Shown here: piece by piece, positions 36,539-49,318 of the stretch
How positions within the stretch are numbered: position 1 is the first letter of the stretch
Layout of the letters: each line of letters starts with the position of its first letter
Assembly: GCA_023374045.1 (NCBI GenBank)
Contig: CM041776.1
Location: 137,023,296-137,087,295 of the forward strand
Direction: 5' to 3'
Length of the DNA: 64,000 nt
Source: Limonium bicolor
Taxonomy: Eukaryota > Streptophyta > Magnoliopsida > Caryophyllales > Plumbaginaceae
Position numbers and translations under genes: made by a program
The notes under the pieces: generated by a model
What the model was told of the DNA's origin: nothing
The model's database searches: none
Seen by the model: the letters and a program-made list of their open reading frames with translations, nothing else

Positions 36539-37156
36539 ATGATCATCTAATATAAGATGATAAAAATGTAACATATATATAGAGTTTTACAACTCATGGA
36601 ACTTACCTATATTGGTAATATATACATATGCGAGAATATGATATAAGGATGGGATATATTATGGTTGGAAACCATATAATATAAAGGTGGAGGTTAATTA
36701 CATGAATATAGTTTATAAACTATAAGTTATAAGTTTTTGGATTCAAATATAGTTTACTAAAAGATTAATGGATTACAATACAATGTATTATAATGGATGG
36801 TGGAAAAATAATACAAAATAATAAATAATGCATACATACATGCAACTATAGGTTATATACCTAAATTCAATAATGGATTAGATTAAAGAAATATAATGGA
36901 CTAAACTCAACAGTCGAAATATTACGACCTACGAGTCTAAGTAACAAAGCCGACTAGTTTAGCGAAACCGGTAACAATTAACTGTAGGAATCCGGGGATG
37001 AACTGTCGGGGTTACTTGTTATTCGGAAATACCGGATTTAGTTAGTCATGGAGACTGACTTATAGTTTTATTACAGTCTAGATCGTACTTCAGACAAAGG
37101 TGCCTGACGAGCTAGTGGACTACACTGCGCATCCTAGTCTGAGGTGGTACGGTATG

Positions 37157-38904
37157 TGTTATACCCAAAATTTCAACCCCCCGGAGGAAAGTCTCTACTA
37201 ATAGGCTAGTAGCAAGGGTTCCCAGTTCGATCGGCACGTTTCAGAGTACTAGGGACAGCTTAGTCATCTCCAGGGGCATTTTCGTAATTTTTCAAGGCTC
37301 CTAAGCCCCCTATAGGCTTTCTCTCTCCTCCAAATAAGGGTCAAATCAATTCAAAATGCTTTGAAATTTTAACCCATGATAAAGGATGACATTTGAAGCA
37401 TAATGGCGTTGGAATTTTGATTTTTCGAATTTCCAATAATTTTCTAGCAATTTCTGATTGAATCTGACGGGAAATTGAATTTAAAAATATCCCAATATCC
37501 AAAAAATTCGATTCCACTTTAGAAAAATCAGAAATATCATCCTTTACCCATGTGTAAAATTTTATAATCAAATTCCTTTTGGAAGCCCTTGAGCTAAAAC
37601 GTCGGTAAATCTCGGTTTTTACCGGATTTTTCTATCTTTAAGGAAGCCTATATAAGGAACCTTATCCCATGATCAAATCAGAACCTCAAGAACCCTAAGC
37701 AACCAGAAAACCTAGCCGTCTCATTCTCCCACGTTTTTACACATCCAAGCACCAAAATCACATCAAAAATCTCTCGAAATCACCACCTAAACACACTTTT
37801 CAACTCCTAACACATCAACAATCATCAAACATCAACCAAACCACCTCCAAATCGTGAAGAACATCATCAACAATCAACAACCAGAAGCCCGGGTCGAACT
37901 CAATCCGGAACCGGCATCATCGGAGCCTCCGAAGAATCCCAACGTGAAGAATCATCTTGAATTCGAAGGTAAAACAGGTTACAATCCCACTTTTCTGATT
38001 CCCCACGACCTTGTTAACTCTCTGTCAAAGTTTGGGTTCAAACCAACCTGTTTACGCTTCTGTATTGACGTTTGTTTAAGCTTCTGTCCAATAACTTGTT
38101 TACAAAGTTTCGTGCTTAATTCGAGTTCAAATTGAAAACAATCACTAACGACTTGTAAATCTTTCAGGCTACACACCCATAAAATTTGAGCTCAAAACAC
38201 CCTCGGGAACCTTCTGAAAACCCCTGTCCGTGGGGGTCCGTGACCTCGGACCTATGGTCCGGGACCTCGGACGCGTTGTCCGAGACCACGGACACCCACG
38301 GACGGCGGCGGGATTTTAAAAATTCAAAACTTAGGTTTTTCTAACGATGTCCGGGCCCACGGACAGCCTGTCCGTGGCCCCGGACTTTGCAAATTTTTGT
38401 TTTCCTTCAATTTCGACTTTTCTGCATATTTAGGTTAACTGGGGTCCGTGGTCTCGGACTTTTGGTCCGTGGCTACGGACGTAAGCAAAATTTGACCTAA
38501 TTCTGCCTCCGAAACCCTAGTTTAGGTAGCTTTCAATTTCACTTTAATTTTGTCAAAAAATAAAAAAACACAAAAAAAACAGAAGCTTGCGCACTTAGGT
38601 TAAAACGACTCGTAAGCCGTAAATAAACTAAGTAGAGGAAAAACGACTCTTGAGGGTAATGAAAGTAATTGAACCCTAAATAAGTCGAATACCAAGCCCC
38701 CGAACCCGAACTTTTCCTTTCCTAATTTATCCTAGGTTAAAATTAGGTGGCGACTCATAATAGGTTCCAGTGAGCTAGCTTAGGTTTTAATAATTATTGT
38801 TATATGACATAGTTATTAATCTTAGGTTATAAGTGGACCTAAAACCCGGTTAGATCCTAATCAATTTAATCAACATAGGATAGGGTTTAAAATCGAGGCT
38901 CACA
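37157..38904 (+). repeat. Element A 5' LTR
   Basis: Same termini as B's LTR (TGTTATACCC to CTCACA). It has TATATAAGG at about 37649, a GTCCG block (38221-38480) and a palindrome at 38349-38385. Confidence 0.92.
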
Positions 38905-38907
38905 GAC

Positions 38908-38926
38908 TGGCGACTCTGCTGGGGAC
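38908..38926 (+). promoter_or_regulatory. Element A primer binding site
   Basis: TGGCGACTCTGCTGGGGAC, three bases past the LTR end. It shares its first 18 bases with the PBS of element E. Confidence 0.88.
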
Positions 38927-40239
38927 AAACTTCTTAATATTAACTTGTTTAATTTTAAGAAAGAGGGCTTAACTCGAAAATGTTTATTTATGGCTTTTAT
39001 ACTTTGTTTTTTACCTTTGTGCGCAATTTAAATTCCTGCACCTCTGCATCATATGAGAGCGAGGGTCCACACAAACCGATTTCACCCCGGGACCCATCTG
39101 GGTCCCCTGTCAGGGACTCACACCTTTTAGGTGATGTGAATAAGCGGGGGAAAAGAGGAGGATGTCGTCTAACCACATCCCCTTAATACCTGGGCCTTAG
39201 CCCCAAGCGTTTTCCTGACAGTGCCCTTACCTAGCCCCCATTGTTTGGTCAGTCAAAGACCCGACCGTAGACGCACACCTTTAGGTGATGTGAAAAGAGT
39301 GGGGAAGCCCAAAGAGAATAGCGCGCAAGCCCTATTCCTTTGTGGTGACCTGGGCCCATGCCCCAAGCATCTCTCCGGATCGATCCATACCCGAATTGGA
39401 TAAGCGTCAAGTGAGGACATGTTGAACTTGCGTGGGCTTTGTCTGCTTGTATGATCGGCCCACTACCCGGCCTAGGAACTGATAGGAACTTTTCCTATAT
39501 CAACTCAGCCCATCCCGAACTTACGGTTTTATTGTTGGCGGCCCCAAAGGCCCTGTTTGGTTTGAATGAATGAATTGTTTGTTCGGGCTTCGGCCCAAAA
39601 GTTTAGACTTAGGTGATTTCTCTCTTTCTCGGCCCAATTCGAATTATCAATTTAGTTCTTGGCCCAGGAAAAACAAATCCACCTAAAGCAGTTCATGAAA
39701 ATCCGTCGGGCCTTTCCATTTCAAGGTTTATTCTAGTCTAGGAAGACTTTCCACTTGGGCTTTGGCCCAAAATCCTAGATATAGGTACCATCTTTTAGGC
39801 CCAATCAGAATTACTCGGCCCAAATTCCAATTCACATCTAGGACATGGTTTAAAAATCATTTCGGCCCATGCGCCCTATTTCTAGCCCAAACACATTCTA
39901 GCGATCAGGTACCAAATTCTCAAAACATTCCGGGTAGTACCACACTCACAACTCATTTCATCTGGGCCCACAGGCCAATTCATAGTTTTGGCCCACGGAT
40001 TTCACTTTCATTCCAGAATTTCGGCCCATAGCATAAAACATTTGAATTCAAGATAGTTTGTATAATTCATTCCAGCTTCTGGCCTTAGGGCCCCAACAAG
40101 AACGTCAAACGAATCTTAGGCTTCAAGATTTCTCCCTCAGCCCAGTGGCCCATCCATAGTCCATGAGGCTTCCTTCGGCCTGTTTGCTTCGCTACCAGAT
40201 TAAGCGCATTCAGGCCCGTACATCCATTCTAGTGAAGAA
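38927..40239 (+). other. Element A leader
   Basis: Non-coding and colinear with B's leader (for example GCATCATATGAGAGCGAGGG and the TCAGGGACTCACACC block). Many GGCCCA/TGGGCC motifs. No gene seen. Confidence 0.6.
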
Positions 40240-40560
40240 GTCCCTCTGGCCCATATGTCTTACTTCAACCCCAAATCATTTTGGCCCAAGAGCCACATTC
40301 CCAAATCATTCCGACCCAAGTGCCACCTTCCCAAGCACATTCTGGCCCAAGCGCCACATCCTCAAACACTTTTTGGCCCAAGCGCCACGCTTTCAAATAC
40401 TTTCTGGCCCAAGTGCCACATATTCTAAACATTCCGGCCCAAGTGCCACAGTCTCGCAACATGTTCTGGCCCCAGTGCCGCATCCTCATTCCGGCCCGAG
40501 TGCCTATCCACATCCATAAAAATCCAGGCCCGAGTGCCTAATCCACATTCATGAAACCGT
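40240..40560 (+). repeat. GGCCCAAGTGCCAC degenerate tandem repeat in A
   Basis: About ten units of roughly 30 bp with core GGCCCAAG(T/C)GCCAC. It lies where gag is found in element B, so expansion of this leader repeat accompanied or followed gag loss. Reading frames through it are repetitive and not credible. Confidence 0.8.
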
Positions 40561-43014
40561 TTCAACCCATGCACCTCACATCCAGGCCCAAGTGTCTCAT
40601 GCGTCATTCATAGGCATTCCTAGGAGCCTACTAAGAGTCCAAGAAGAAGACGATCACAGTCATCTTAGCGACATCCCAGCGGTCAAGAGCTCGAGTCTTC
40701 AGCATGCCGCACTTCGACGGTCAGGATTTCGATTCAACAAAAATTTTAGGGTTCCTATGCATTCTACTGCATAACCTGCCATAACACTCATCTTTCAAAT
40801 GCACCTCTCATGTTTTTCAAAGAATGATCGTTTTCAAACCACTAATAAGAAGCATCGATCTTGTTAAATCATCTCTCCCCCTCATGTTCGCAAATGGATG
40901 ACTTTTTCAAGTCTAAATGATAACACAAAAAAAAGAGAAGGTTTTGTTGAAAATGGTTCATGAATTAATTATCTCCCGACAATGGAATACAAAGACTTGT
41001 ATTTTGTTTCTGAAGTTTTGAGCATGCCTTACCAAACCCCACAGCTTATCCCAAAACATCCAAATAACCCCCAAAGAGGTTCAAGGTCCACATCTATTGA
41101 ATTGTTGTCACAAACCCCAAAATCAATACTAGGGGCAATCTAAGTTTAAGTTCGTCATCATTTATCTTTTGTTTAAATGTGCGAACGAGTTTCGGAGTGA
41201 AAATCTCACGAGAATGTCTTGAGCGGAAAAACCATGAGCGAACGAGCGTGTCATTTTTACACGACTCCGGTGAGACCACATTCAAAGGTGAGGTAAACGG
41301 CGTAACTCCGACCGAAGGAGATAATTTGTAGATTTACACTTAGACCTGCGAAAAGTAACAAAGAAAGGATACACAACTATTAGGGATGACGAAGCACCTA
41401 GGTACATCACCACACATCCAAAAGCTTGTGAACCCTGACATCACACCCTAGGCACCCCCGCTGAGCTTTTGATATGACCTCTTTTACAACACTTCAAACT
41501 CCACAGAATAGGCCAGCCAATGATGAATACCCGACCCGGTGACCAAAGGATGCAAGGAGCCCGACTTCCGAACAGCAACTTCACAAGTCCAAAGAAGCAG
41601 AACTGCTACCAGCGTGACGGAGTGATCCGCAAATGGCCCCAAAGTGGCACAGGATCCAAATGAGCTAACATCAAAACAGCTCTCAAAGTTCAAAACCGGG
41701 AAACACAAGAACCCCGAAGGAAAAGAGATTCAAAGAAAGGCAAACCTGGAAAGCCTCGAAGTAATCCAAAATCAGAAGAAAGAGAGGAGGTGCAAGGAAC
41801 AATTCAAAGGTCCAAAATTCCAAGCTCACAAGCGAAGTCATCACGAAGTAGCCAAACGACTTCAAGACAAAAAAAGCAAGTCCGGGAGAAGGTGCAAGTT
41901 GCAGCTTTGGTCACCCTTATAGCTCCACATATCCTAAACATTCCTCCGTCGTCCTGTTGTCATTCATCACACCCCATAGCCACATTATAAGCTTTAAAGA
42001 CTTCCGACTTGATAGTTGTGTGTCCAATTACGTGAAAGTAACAGATCGAATGCGTAAATTCATCAAATATCGAATTCAATGGTCTAGAAGTTGTGACCGT
42101 AGGTGAGGAACGAGTGCAAACGCCAAACACGCCGAGTGTAGGTTAGGAAGCACCACATAAAAACATAAGCCTTGACCCTGTGAGGACGAGACTCGTTTGC
42201 ACGTTTAATAAAAGAAAATACTGGGGGCAATCGATCGTCGTTCCGATCGATTGCCATGAACTCTAGCTCAGATTGTCTTAAGGGAAAATACTGGGGGCAA
42301 TTGTTGGTTCCAACAATTGCTATGACAACACCAATTGGAACCCAGAGCTCAAACATCACCACCACCATTCCACCGCAGGCACATATAAGCCCTTACCTCC
42401 ACGTCAAACACCTCAGGCCCACATAAGCCCTTACCTCCACACCATCACTACACAGGCCCACAAAAGCCCTTACTTGCACATCAAACACCACAGGCCCACA
42501 TAAGCCCTTACTTTCACACCATACACCACACAAAGCCCAAACCGCTACACAGGCCCACATAAGTCCTTACCTTTACATCATACACCATACCCCCACCGAT
42601 GGCATGTTCATCTCCTAGGAGATAAATTACAAGTCTGAAATCTATGGTCAGGAAATGATAATTTCACTTTCCTTTTCAGTAAACGAATTTTCTTCAAACA
42701 CTGCCACGTTTGGCACCTCTTTCAACAAATTTCTTGTCTTGAACAACTTTCCTCTAAACACTTCGGTTTCATAAACCTCATCATGGCCACATTTGGCACA
42801 CTTTCTAGAAATGTCTTGCTTTGGACAATTTTTGATCCTTAACATTGCCATGTTTGGCACATTTTCCAACGGTTTCTTGTTTTGGACAAATTTCCTACAT
42901 ACACCTTGATCGTATTTTGACATGCACATCCTCATTGCCACGTTTGGCACTTTCATAATCAACTTTCATCATGACCATTGCATCTATTCGTATGAGACTC
43001 CTCGTCACAATTCA
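40561..43014 (+). other. Element A conserved non-coding region
   Basis: Aligns by eye with 10798-13190 of B, including GAGCGGAAAAACCATGAGCG and the paired inverted repeats at 42226-42255 and 42297-42320 with GGGGGCAAT left arms. No coding frame. Confidence 0.65.
42226..42320 (+). other. Two perfect inverted repeats with polypurine-like arms
   Basis: 42226-42237 (GGCAATCGATCG) pairs perfectly with 42244-42255 over 12 bp. 42297-42307 (GCAATTGTTGG) pairs perfectly with 42310-42320 over 11 bp. Each follows CTGGG. Confidence 0.8.
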
Positions 43015-43260
43015 GAGATACAGATTCTCGCCCCGAAGATACAGATTCTTCAGAGATACAGATTCTCGCCCCGAAGATACAGATTCTTCAGAGATACAGA
43101 TTCTCGCCCCGAAGATACAGATTCTTCAGAGATACAGATTCTCGCCCTGAAGATACAGATTCTTCAGAGATACAGATTCTCGCCCCGAAGATACAGATTC
43201 CTCAGAGATACAGATTCTCACCCGATCAGGGATACAGATTCTCAGCCGAAGGTTCAGATC
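43015..43260 (+). repeat. 38-bp tandem repeat (GATACAGATTC unit) in A
   Basis: About six copies of a 38-bp unit made of two half-units, each starting AGATACAGATTCT. Related single copies flank D's insertion in B near 27655. Confidence 0.9.
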
Positions 43261-43394
43261 CACCAGAATAGATGAACTCAACCTCAGGCTCGTCATAAAC
43301 CCAGTTTCCTACCATTCCACTTGGGCACCCATAGGTCCTACCCTACATCCGTCAATTTAGGCACACATCACATCGATCTCATTACGTCTCTTTT

Positions 43395-43900
43395 CCAGGT
43401 TCCCGACACCTTATAATGCTCGGTGTATCCCATTCAATTTCAGGTTCCCGACACCTTATAATGCTCGGCGTATTCCAGGTTCCCGACACCTTATAATGCT
43501 CGGCGTATCCGTTCAACTTATGGTTCCCGACACCTTATAATGCTCGGCGTATTCCAGGTTTCCCGACACCTTATAATGCTCGGTATTTCCATTCACTTTC
43601 AGGTTCCCGACACCTTATAATGCTCGGCGTATTACCGGTTCCCGACACCTTATAATGCTCGTGTATTCCATTCACTTTCAGGTTCCCCGACACCTTAGAA
43701 TGCTCAGCGTACTTCATTCCTTTAAGGTAGTCAACGCCTTAGAATCGCTTGACATTACTTCATCTTTCAGGTAGTCGACGCCTTAGAATCGCTTGGCATT
43801 ACTCACATTTTCATTTTCATCATTTTAGGTAGTCAACGCCTTAGAAAACTTGACATCATTTTCATCACCTTAGGTAGTCAGCGCCTTAGAATAGCTCGAC
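43395..43900 (+). repeat. Tandem mini-hairpin array in A
   Basis: About eight units with CCCGACACCTTATAATGCTCGG, then about four with GTCAACGCCTTAGAATCGCTTGAC-like cores. The unit arms pair: CCGA with TCGG, GTCAA with TTGAC. Homologous to 27960-28275 in B. Confidence 0.85.
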
Positions 43901-44008
43901 ACAACTTGCTAGATTTCAAATGGCATACGAGGTCTTTTAGGATCCAGAATTTTGGGGTATCACTCAAGCATCACTAGTCTTTTCATCTCTTCATTCAAAG
44001 CCTAGTTA

Positions 44009-44020
44009 CGGGGGGCAATC
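44009..44020 (+). other. Element A polypurine tract
   Basis: CGGGGGGCAATC immediately precedes the 3' LTR start TGTTATCCC. Confidence 0.85.
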
Positions 44021-45708
44021 TGTTATCCCAAAATTTCAACCCCCCGGAGGAAAGTCTCTACTAATAGGCTAGTAGCAAGGGTTCCCAGTTCGATCGGCAC
44101 GTTTCAGAGTACTAGGACAGCTTAGTCATCTCCAGGGGCATTTTTGTAATTTTTCAAGGCTCCTAAGCCCCCTATAGGCTTTCTCTCTCCTCCAAAAAGG
44201 TCAAATCAATTCAAAATGCTTTGAAATTTTAACCCATGATAAAGGATGACATTTGAAGCATAATGGCGTTGGAATTTTGATTTTTCGAATTTCCAATAAT
44301 TTTCTAGCAATTTCTGATTGAATCTGACGGGAAATTGAATTTAAAAATATCCCAATATCCAAAAATTCGATTCCACTTTAGAAAAATCAGAAATATCATC
44401 CTTTACCCATGTGTAAATTTTATAATCAAATTCCTTTTGGAAGCCCTTGAGCTAAAATGTCGGTAAATCTCGGTTTTTACCGGATTTTTCTATCTTTAAG
44501 GAAGCCTATATAAGGAACCTTATCCCATGATCAAATCAGAACCTCAAGAACCCTAAGCAACCAGAAAACCTAGCCGTCTCATTCTCCTCACGTTTTTACA
44601 CATCCAAGCACCAAATCACATCAAAATCTCTCGAAATCACCACCTAAACACACTTTTCAACTCCTAACACATCAACAATCATCAAACATCAACCAAACCA
44701 CCTCCAAATCGTGAAGAACATCATCAACAATCACAACCAGAAGCCCGGGTCGAACTCAATCCGGAACCGGCATCATCGGAGCCTCCGAAGAATCCCAACG
44801 TGAAGATCATCTTGAATTCGAAGGTAAAACAGGTTACAATCCCACTTTTCTGATTCCCCACGACCTTGTTAACTCTCTGTCAAAGTTTGGGTTCAAACCA
44901 CCTGGTTACGCTTCTGTATTGACGTTTGTTGCTTCTGTCCAATAACTTGTTTACCAAGTTTCGTGCTTAATCCGAATTCAAATTGAGAACTTTCAATCAC
45001 TAACGTCTTGTAATATCTTTCAGGCTACACACCCATAAAATTTGAGCCAAAAACACCTTGGGAACAGCCTCAACGCCGCCGTCCGAGGGCGGTCCGCCCC
45101 ACGGACGTCATGTCCGGGCCCGGACTCCCTGTCCGAAAGCCCGGACGCCCACGGACGGCGGCGGGATTTTTAAATTTTAAAAACTTAGGTTTTTCTAATA
45201 ATGTCCGGCCCACGGACAGCCTGTCCGTGGCCCCGGACTTTGCAATTTTCTGTGGGTTCGGACATTAGTCCGTAGCCACGGACGGAAACAAAATTTGACC
45301 TAATTCTGCCTCCGAAACCCTAGTTTAGGTATTTTAATTTCCACTTTAATTTTCTGTCAAAAAATACTAAAAAACACAAAAAAAAGAAGCGCGCACCTAG
45401 GCTAAAAACAACTTTGTAGAAAGCCGTGATTAAACCAAGTAGAGGAAAACGACCTAGAGGGGTAATGAAAGTAATTGAACCCTAATTAAGTCGAATATCA
45501 AGCCCCCGAACCCGAACTCTCCTTTCCTAATTTGATCTAGGTTAAAATTAGGTGGCGACTCATAATGGGTTCCAGTGAGCTAGCTTAGGTTTTAATAATT
45601 ATTGTTTTATGACATAGTTTATTAATCTTAGGTTATAAGTGGACCTAAAACCCGTTTAGATCCTAATCAACAAATCACATAGGATAGGGTTTAAAATCGA
45701 GGCTCACA
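44021..45708 (+). repeat. Element A 3' LTR
   Basis: Starts TGTTATCCC, one base short of the 5' LTR's TGTTATACCC, and ends CTCACA. Close to the 5' copy but with a diverged stretch at 45068-45150 and a roughly 60-base deletion near 45240. Confidence 0.92.
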
Positions 45709-47043
45709 GTATTAAAGGGGTTTGATCCGGGTTGTCCTGAGGAATTCCTTGGGCTCGGATTTGGTTGATATAACTTGTGTGTTATGTGTGTGGATACGTG
45801 TATGTGATTATGTGTGTTACTGCATTAATTATTTATGCACGAGTGTCCTACGGGACTAACACTACATCGATTATAGATCGACTTATATAAACATACATAT
45901 GCGTTTAATGTGATGACATGGTGATTACTTAATATAATACCCTTAGTACTAATATTAAGTATACGGTAACCTAAGTAAAACACTTAGGTACGAGTCACGA
46001 CATTGTTGGTCTCTAGAGCATGGATCTCGAACATGAATATAACCTAGATTACTTCTAGATATGCGTGAGACCCATTGGGCAGCTAATTAATAAGTTGTAT
46101 TCTCCATAAAACTAAGAGTTTATCTTAAACATTATGAGAGAGTTGGTATGAGTTAAGGGGAGGAATCCCGGTAGTTTACGAACTACTTGGTTGCGCATTT
46201 GTGATCACTGAGGGGTACCCGATCGGGTTCCGCTCTAGGTATTTACCCAACGAGCCCTATTTGGATCATGGGTTAGGTGGCTACGACCTTTATGTGGACG
46301 CCTTACGAGGCAAAGTGAACGGTCATGGGCCTCCGGATCTCTGGCGAAATGAGCACCTTCATGTGTACGGGGGGACTACTGTCCATTAGTGAGGTTATCG
46401 GGTTGTCCCAACATGACGCCCAACCGGTAATTAATTGACATGGTTTGGATGGATGAGGCCTTGAAGGCCAAATTAAATTAATTAAGGAAGACGTTCGCTA
46501 CGGTGATTACACAGTACTATAATTCGATACGCTCGTTTATACAACTGTTGTTGGTGATATTTAATGGATGATTGGATTGGATGGATGGTTATATATGTAA
46601 TGATTGTTTGAATTGGATGGATGGTTATGTATTTATGCATGTATATTACAGTATTGATTATATCTGTAAAATGGTAGCATGAAACCAATCTAATAATAAG
46701 ATGGTTAAAATGACTAAGTGACCAATAGGGTCCAGGCCCGGCATACTCAGCGTTTATCGCTGAGACTACACTCATTGTGCAGGTTGTTGATCATTGTCGA
46801 AGCCGAAGTGCGGGAACAGGGTCGTCAGGGATTATTTTAATTACCGCACATGGAGTTTATTTGTATAATAGTGTTAGAATGTGGATTGTATTATGGTACG
46901 GTTATTTATGTATTCGGGATTGGGTAGACACTCACTTGTCGTCGTTTACGGTTTATGGACTTAGTATGATGTATAGGAGTTATCTCGTTATCACAGCGGT
47001 TAGTAGTGTTATTTATTTTGGTTGTTGGTTATAATTATGCTTC

Positions 47044-47065
47044 ATTACTCGCATGGGCGAGTAAT
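47044..47065 (+). other. Conserved LTR-end hairpin in C
   Basis: 9-bp perfect stem ATTACTCGC with GCGAGTAAT and a 4-nt loop, 111 bases before the LTR end. Same geometry as in S1 and D. Confidence 0.88.
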
Positions 47066-47176
47066 GGCAGGTGACACCCGAGTGAGTATTAATGTTGTTA
47101 TTTATCTTCCGCTGTAAGACGTTTTATTTATTGCTATGTGAGGGATTATTACGTGATTATCGAGAGGGGTGTTACA

Positions 47177-47202
47177 AAAGTGGTACTCCGCTCTGATGAC
47201 GA
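47177..47202 (+). promoter_or_regulatory. Degenerate primer binding site of element C
   Basis: After the LTR end comes AAAGTGGTACTCCGCTCTGATGA. Aligned to D, whose PBS continues TGGTATCAGAGC, C has lost about 14 bases between two GTA words. Only TGGTA of the primer match remains. Confidence 0.65.
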
Positions 47203-47397
47203 GACACTAGGTTAAGACAGTGAGCTTAGGACTTGGGAAATTACGGGAAACGTTTGTGAGGTACGAGACGACTCTTCTTAAAAGATATTGTGTTTAGTAA
47301 CGCAAATTGCGTGATATATTAGCCTTAAAGGCAATTCAATATTCACTGGTTGTGTACGGTAAATTACCTAGTATTTATCCGACATTCGGTACTACAG

Positions 47398-47815
47398 ATG
47401 TCTGGGGGAACTAGAGGGCATGGTACTGGTAGAGGTGGAGGCGGTGACCCCGTGATTCCAGGAGTTGCAGAGATGATTGCTGCCGTTCTCGCACAGCTTG
47501 GTACTCAAATTGGAGGAACACCAGCCCACCCGCCACAGCCCAGGGAGACGAACTGGCTGAAGTCAGTTACAGAGACCCGACCACCTACTTATTCAGGGGA
47601 GCCAGACCCCGTAGCCTTGGAGCGTTTTATAGTTGAACATGAGAAGGCCTACGAAGCTCTACAAGTACCTACCGACAAGAAGGTCGTCATTGCTGCATTC
47701 CATCTGAAGGATGCAGCCAGCACTTGGTGGAGGTTGGTCAAGGACCATCACCTGGCTGCGCCCGACTTTACGTGGGCTGCCTTTGTCGAGTTGCTGAGGG
47801 GGAAGTACTACCCGG
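47398..47815 (+). pseudogene. gag: Element C gag, N-terminal 139 codons, cut by element E
   Basis: Begins MSGGTRGHGTGRGGGGD. It carries PRETNWLKSVTETRPPTYSG, AAFHLKDAASTWWRLVKD and ELLRGKYYPV, matching block by block the Gag of D (RETNW, YYLKGSAQNWW, LLRAKYYPV). The open frame is intact up to the CCGG at the E junction, then reads into E's LTR. The upstream in-frame ATG at 47350 is unlikely because homology starts at the MSGG methionine, as in D's MAGRPRGRGRG. The remainder should lie beyond E. Confidence 0.92.
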
Positions 47816-48789
47816 TGTGGAGGGTGATTTTTCGGTATGAGGGGGGGTCTATCTAGATATGGTCTGACTGGGAAGCCTAGATCCTAGAAAATGCCATTCT
47901 GTGAAGGATGAAAACCCGTTATTCTTGGCATCCCTCAAATACCTACTCTATCGTCCGTCTTTCCCAGAAAGCGCAAGGGGAATGCTAGTGAGCACTACAC
48001 CCGCTCTCGATGAGTTGACTAGAGTCGCCACCTAGTTTGACCTATGATAACTAGGAAGGAAGATCGGGTTCTAAGAACCGTTAATTGACTCTGAGATTGT
48101 TGCCTATGGATAGGACTTATTTGGTCATTTCAGAGATTCTGTGTGGGTTCGCACTGGGTTACACCCCTTGGAAGTGGCAACGACCACGACTTCGGATTGG
48201 TGCCCGAGGAAACCTCGGTCTCCAATTGTCGGGATTACCTTCTTTTAAAACCTTTTTAGAGAGATTCATTTAAAAGCCAAGAATAGGATTAGGACAGGAG
48301 GAGAGAAAAACGAGTGGATGAGGCGAGCTTTTCTGCCAAGCTAGCGTCAAGAAGAAGAATTGATGAATTCGAATGAGTATAGAATGAAAGATTAGGAGTC
48401 TGATTTTGAGAGTTGAAGAAGTCAAGAGTTTGTGGGAGTTAGAAGGGATTTGAATGTTTGACAGTCATAAATGTCGCCTTAGAGTTGGGAAAGGGGTTTT
48501 TTGGATTGGAATGGGGTCGCACCCTATGTGGGCTGCTACTACAACTCCCTGTTGAGATCAGACCTTACGTAGTTCAGGTTTGGGGGTTTTTTGGAGATTT
48601 TTGAGGAGTTTGGAGAAGTTTTTGGTTTAAGGTGTTAGTCTGTGAGACGCTCGGGTCTATAGGATGATCAAGGCTTGAAAGGGTTATAAGTTTTGAAGGT
48701 GTTCGGGTGTGAAAAGCTGAGGGTTCTTGAGGTTTTTGAGTTTGCTGAGTCTATGGAGATATTGGAGTTCGTTGGAGGTTGAGACAGTC

Positions 48790-49085
48790 GAGGGAGTGCT
48801 GGGTTGAGGTTGATGCTGAGACGGTCGAGTCTATTAAGCTGTTGAGACGTTCGAGTCTGTTGAGCTGCTGAGACGTTCGAGTCTGTTGAGCTGTTTAGAT
48901 GTTTGAGTCTGTTGAGCTGTTTAGACGTTCGAGTCTGTTGAGCTGCTGAGACGTTCGAGTCTGTTGAGCTGTTTAGACGTTCGAGTCTGTTGAGCTGGAG
49001 ACGTTCGAGTCTGTTGACTGTTTAGACGTTCGAGTCTGTTGAGCTGTTTAGACATTCGAGTCTGTTGAGCTGCTGAGACGTTTAG
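48790..49085 (-). repeat. 26-bp tandem repeat in the E LTR
   Basis: About 11 copies of GTTGAGCTG(CTG or TTT)AGACGTTCGAGTCT. The unit contains the small inverted repeat AGAC/GTCT. The copy in the 5' LTR is longer (63296-63625). Confidence 0.92.
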
Positions 49086-49318
49086 AGATTTGAGATGCTT
49101 GAGTTCTAAGGAGTTTGGAGTTTCAAGGAGTTTGAGATTAATGATGTTTGGGATTATTTGGGAATGAAATGAAGTTGAATTGAATTGGGTTTGAATTGGA
49201 TTCAAGTTCGATTTGGATTAAGAACGAGTTTGAATTGGATTGAGGTCGAGTTCGGTTTCAATTGAGGTCGAGTTTGAATTGGGTTGAGGTTCAGGCTTGA
49301 ACTGGATTGAAGTTCGGG

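Larger units (their letters stand above)
37157..45708 (+). mobile_element. Element A: gag-less relative of element B
   Basis: LTRs 37157-38904 and 44021-45708 (1748 and 1688 bp), PBS, polypurine tract, and flanks GTATG and GTATT (TSD with one mismatch). LTRs, leader, non-coding region and 3' repeats align by eye with element B. Where B has gag (9586-10797), A has only GGCCCAAGTGCCAC repeats. It is a fully non-coding, large non-autonomous derivative. Confidence 0.9.
31853..47176 (+). repeat. Element C 5' LTR, split by G and A
   Basis: About 5.06 kb once G (34840-36538) and A (37157-45708) are discounted. The ends match the Tekay-like pattern. The pieces 31853-34839, 36539-37156 and 45709-47176 are AT-rich and non-coding. 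An LTR-end hairpin lies at 47044-47065 and a TTCCGCTG word follows it, as in D and S1. Confidence 0.85.

Noticed and set aside
47177..47202. A novel primer tRNA for element C (TGGTACTCCGCT)
   Set aside because: Alignment with D's leader shows a simple deletion inside the iMet PBS and its hairpin; a new primer is not needed.
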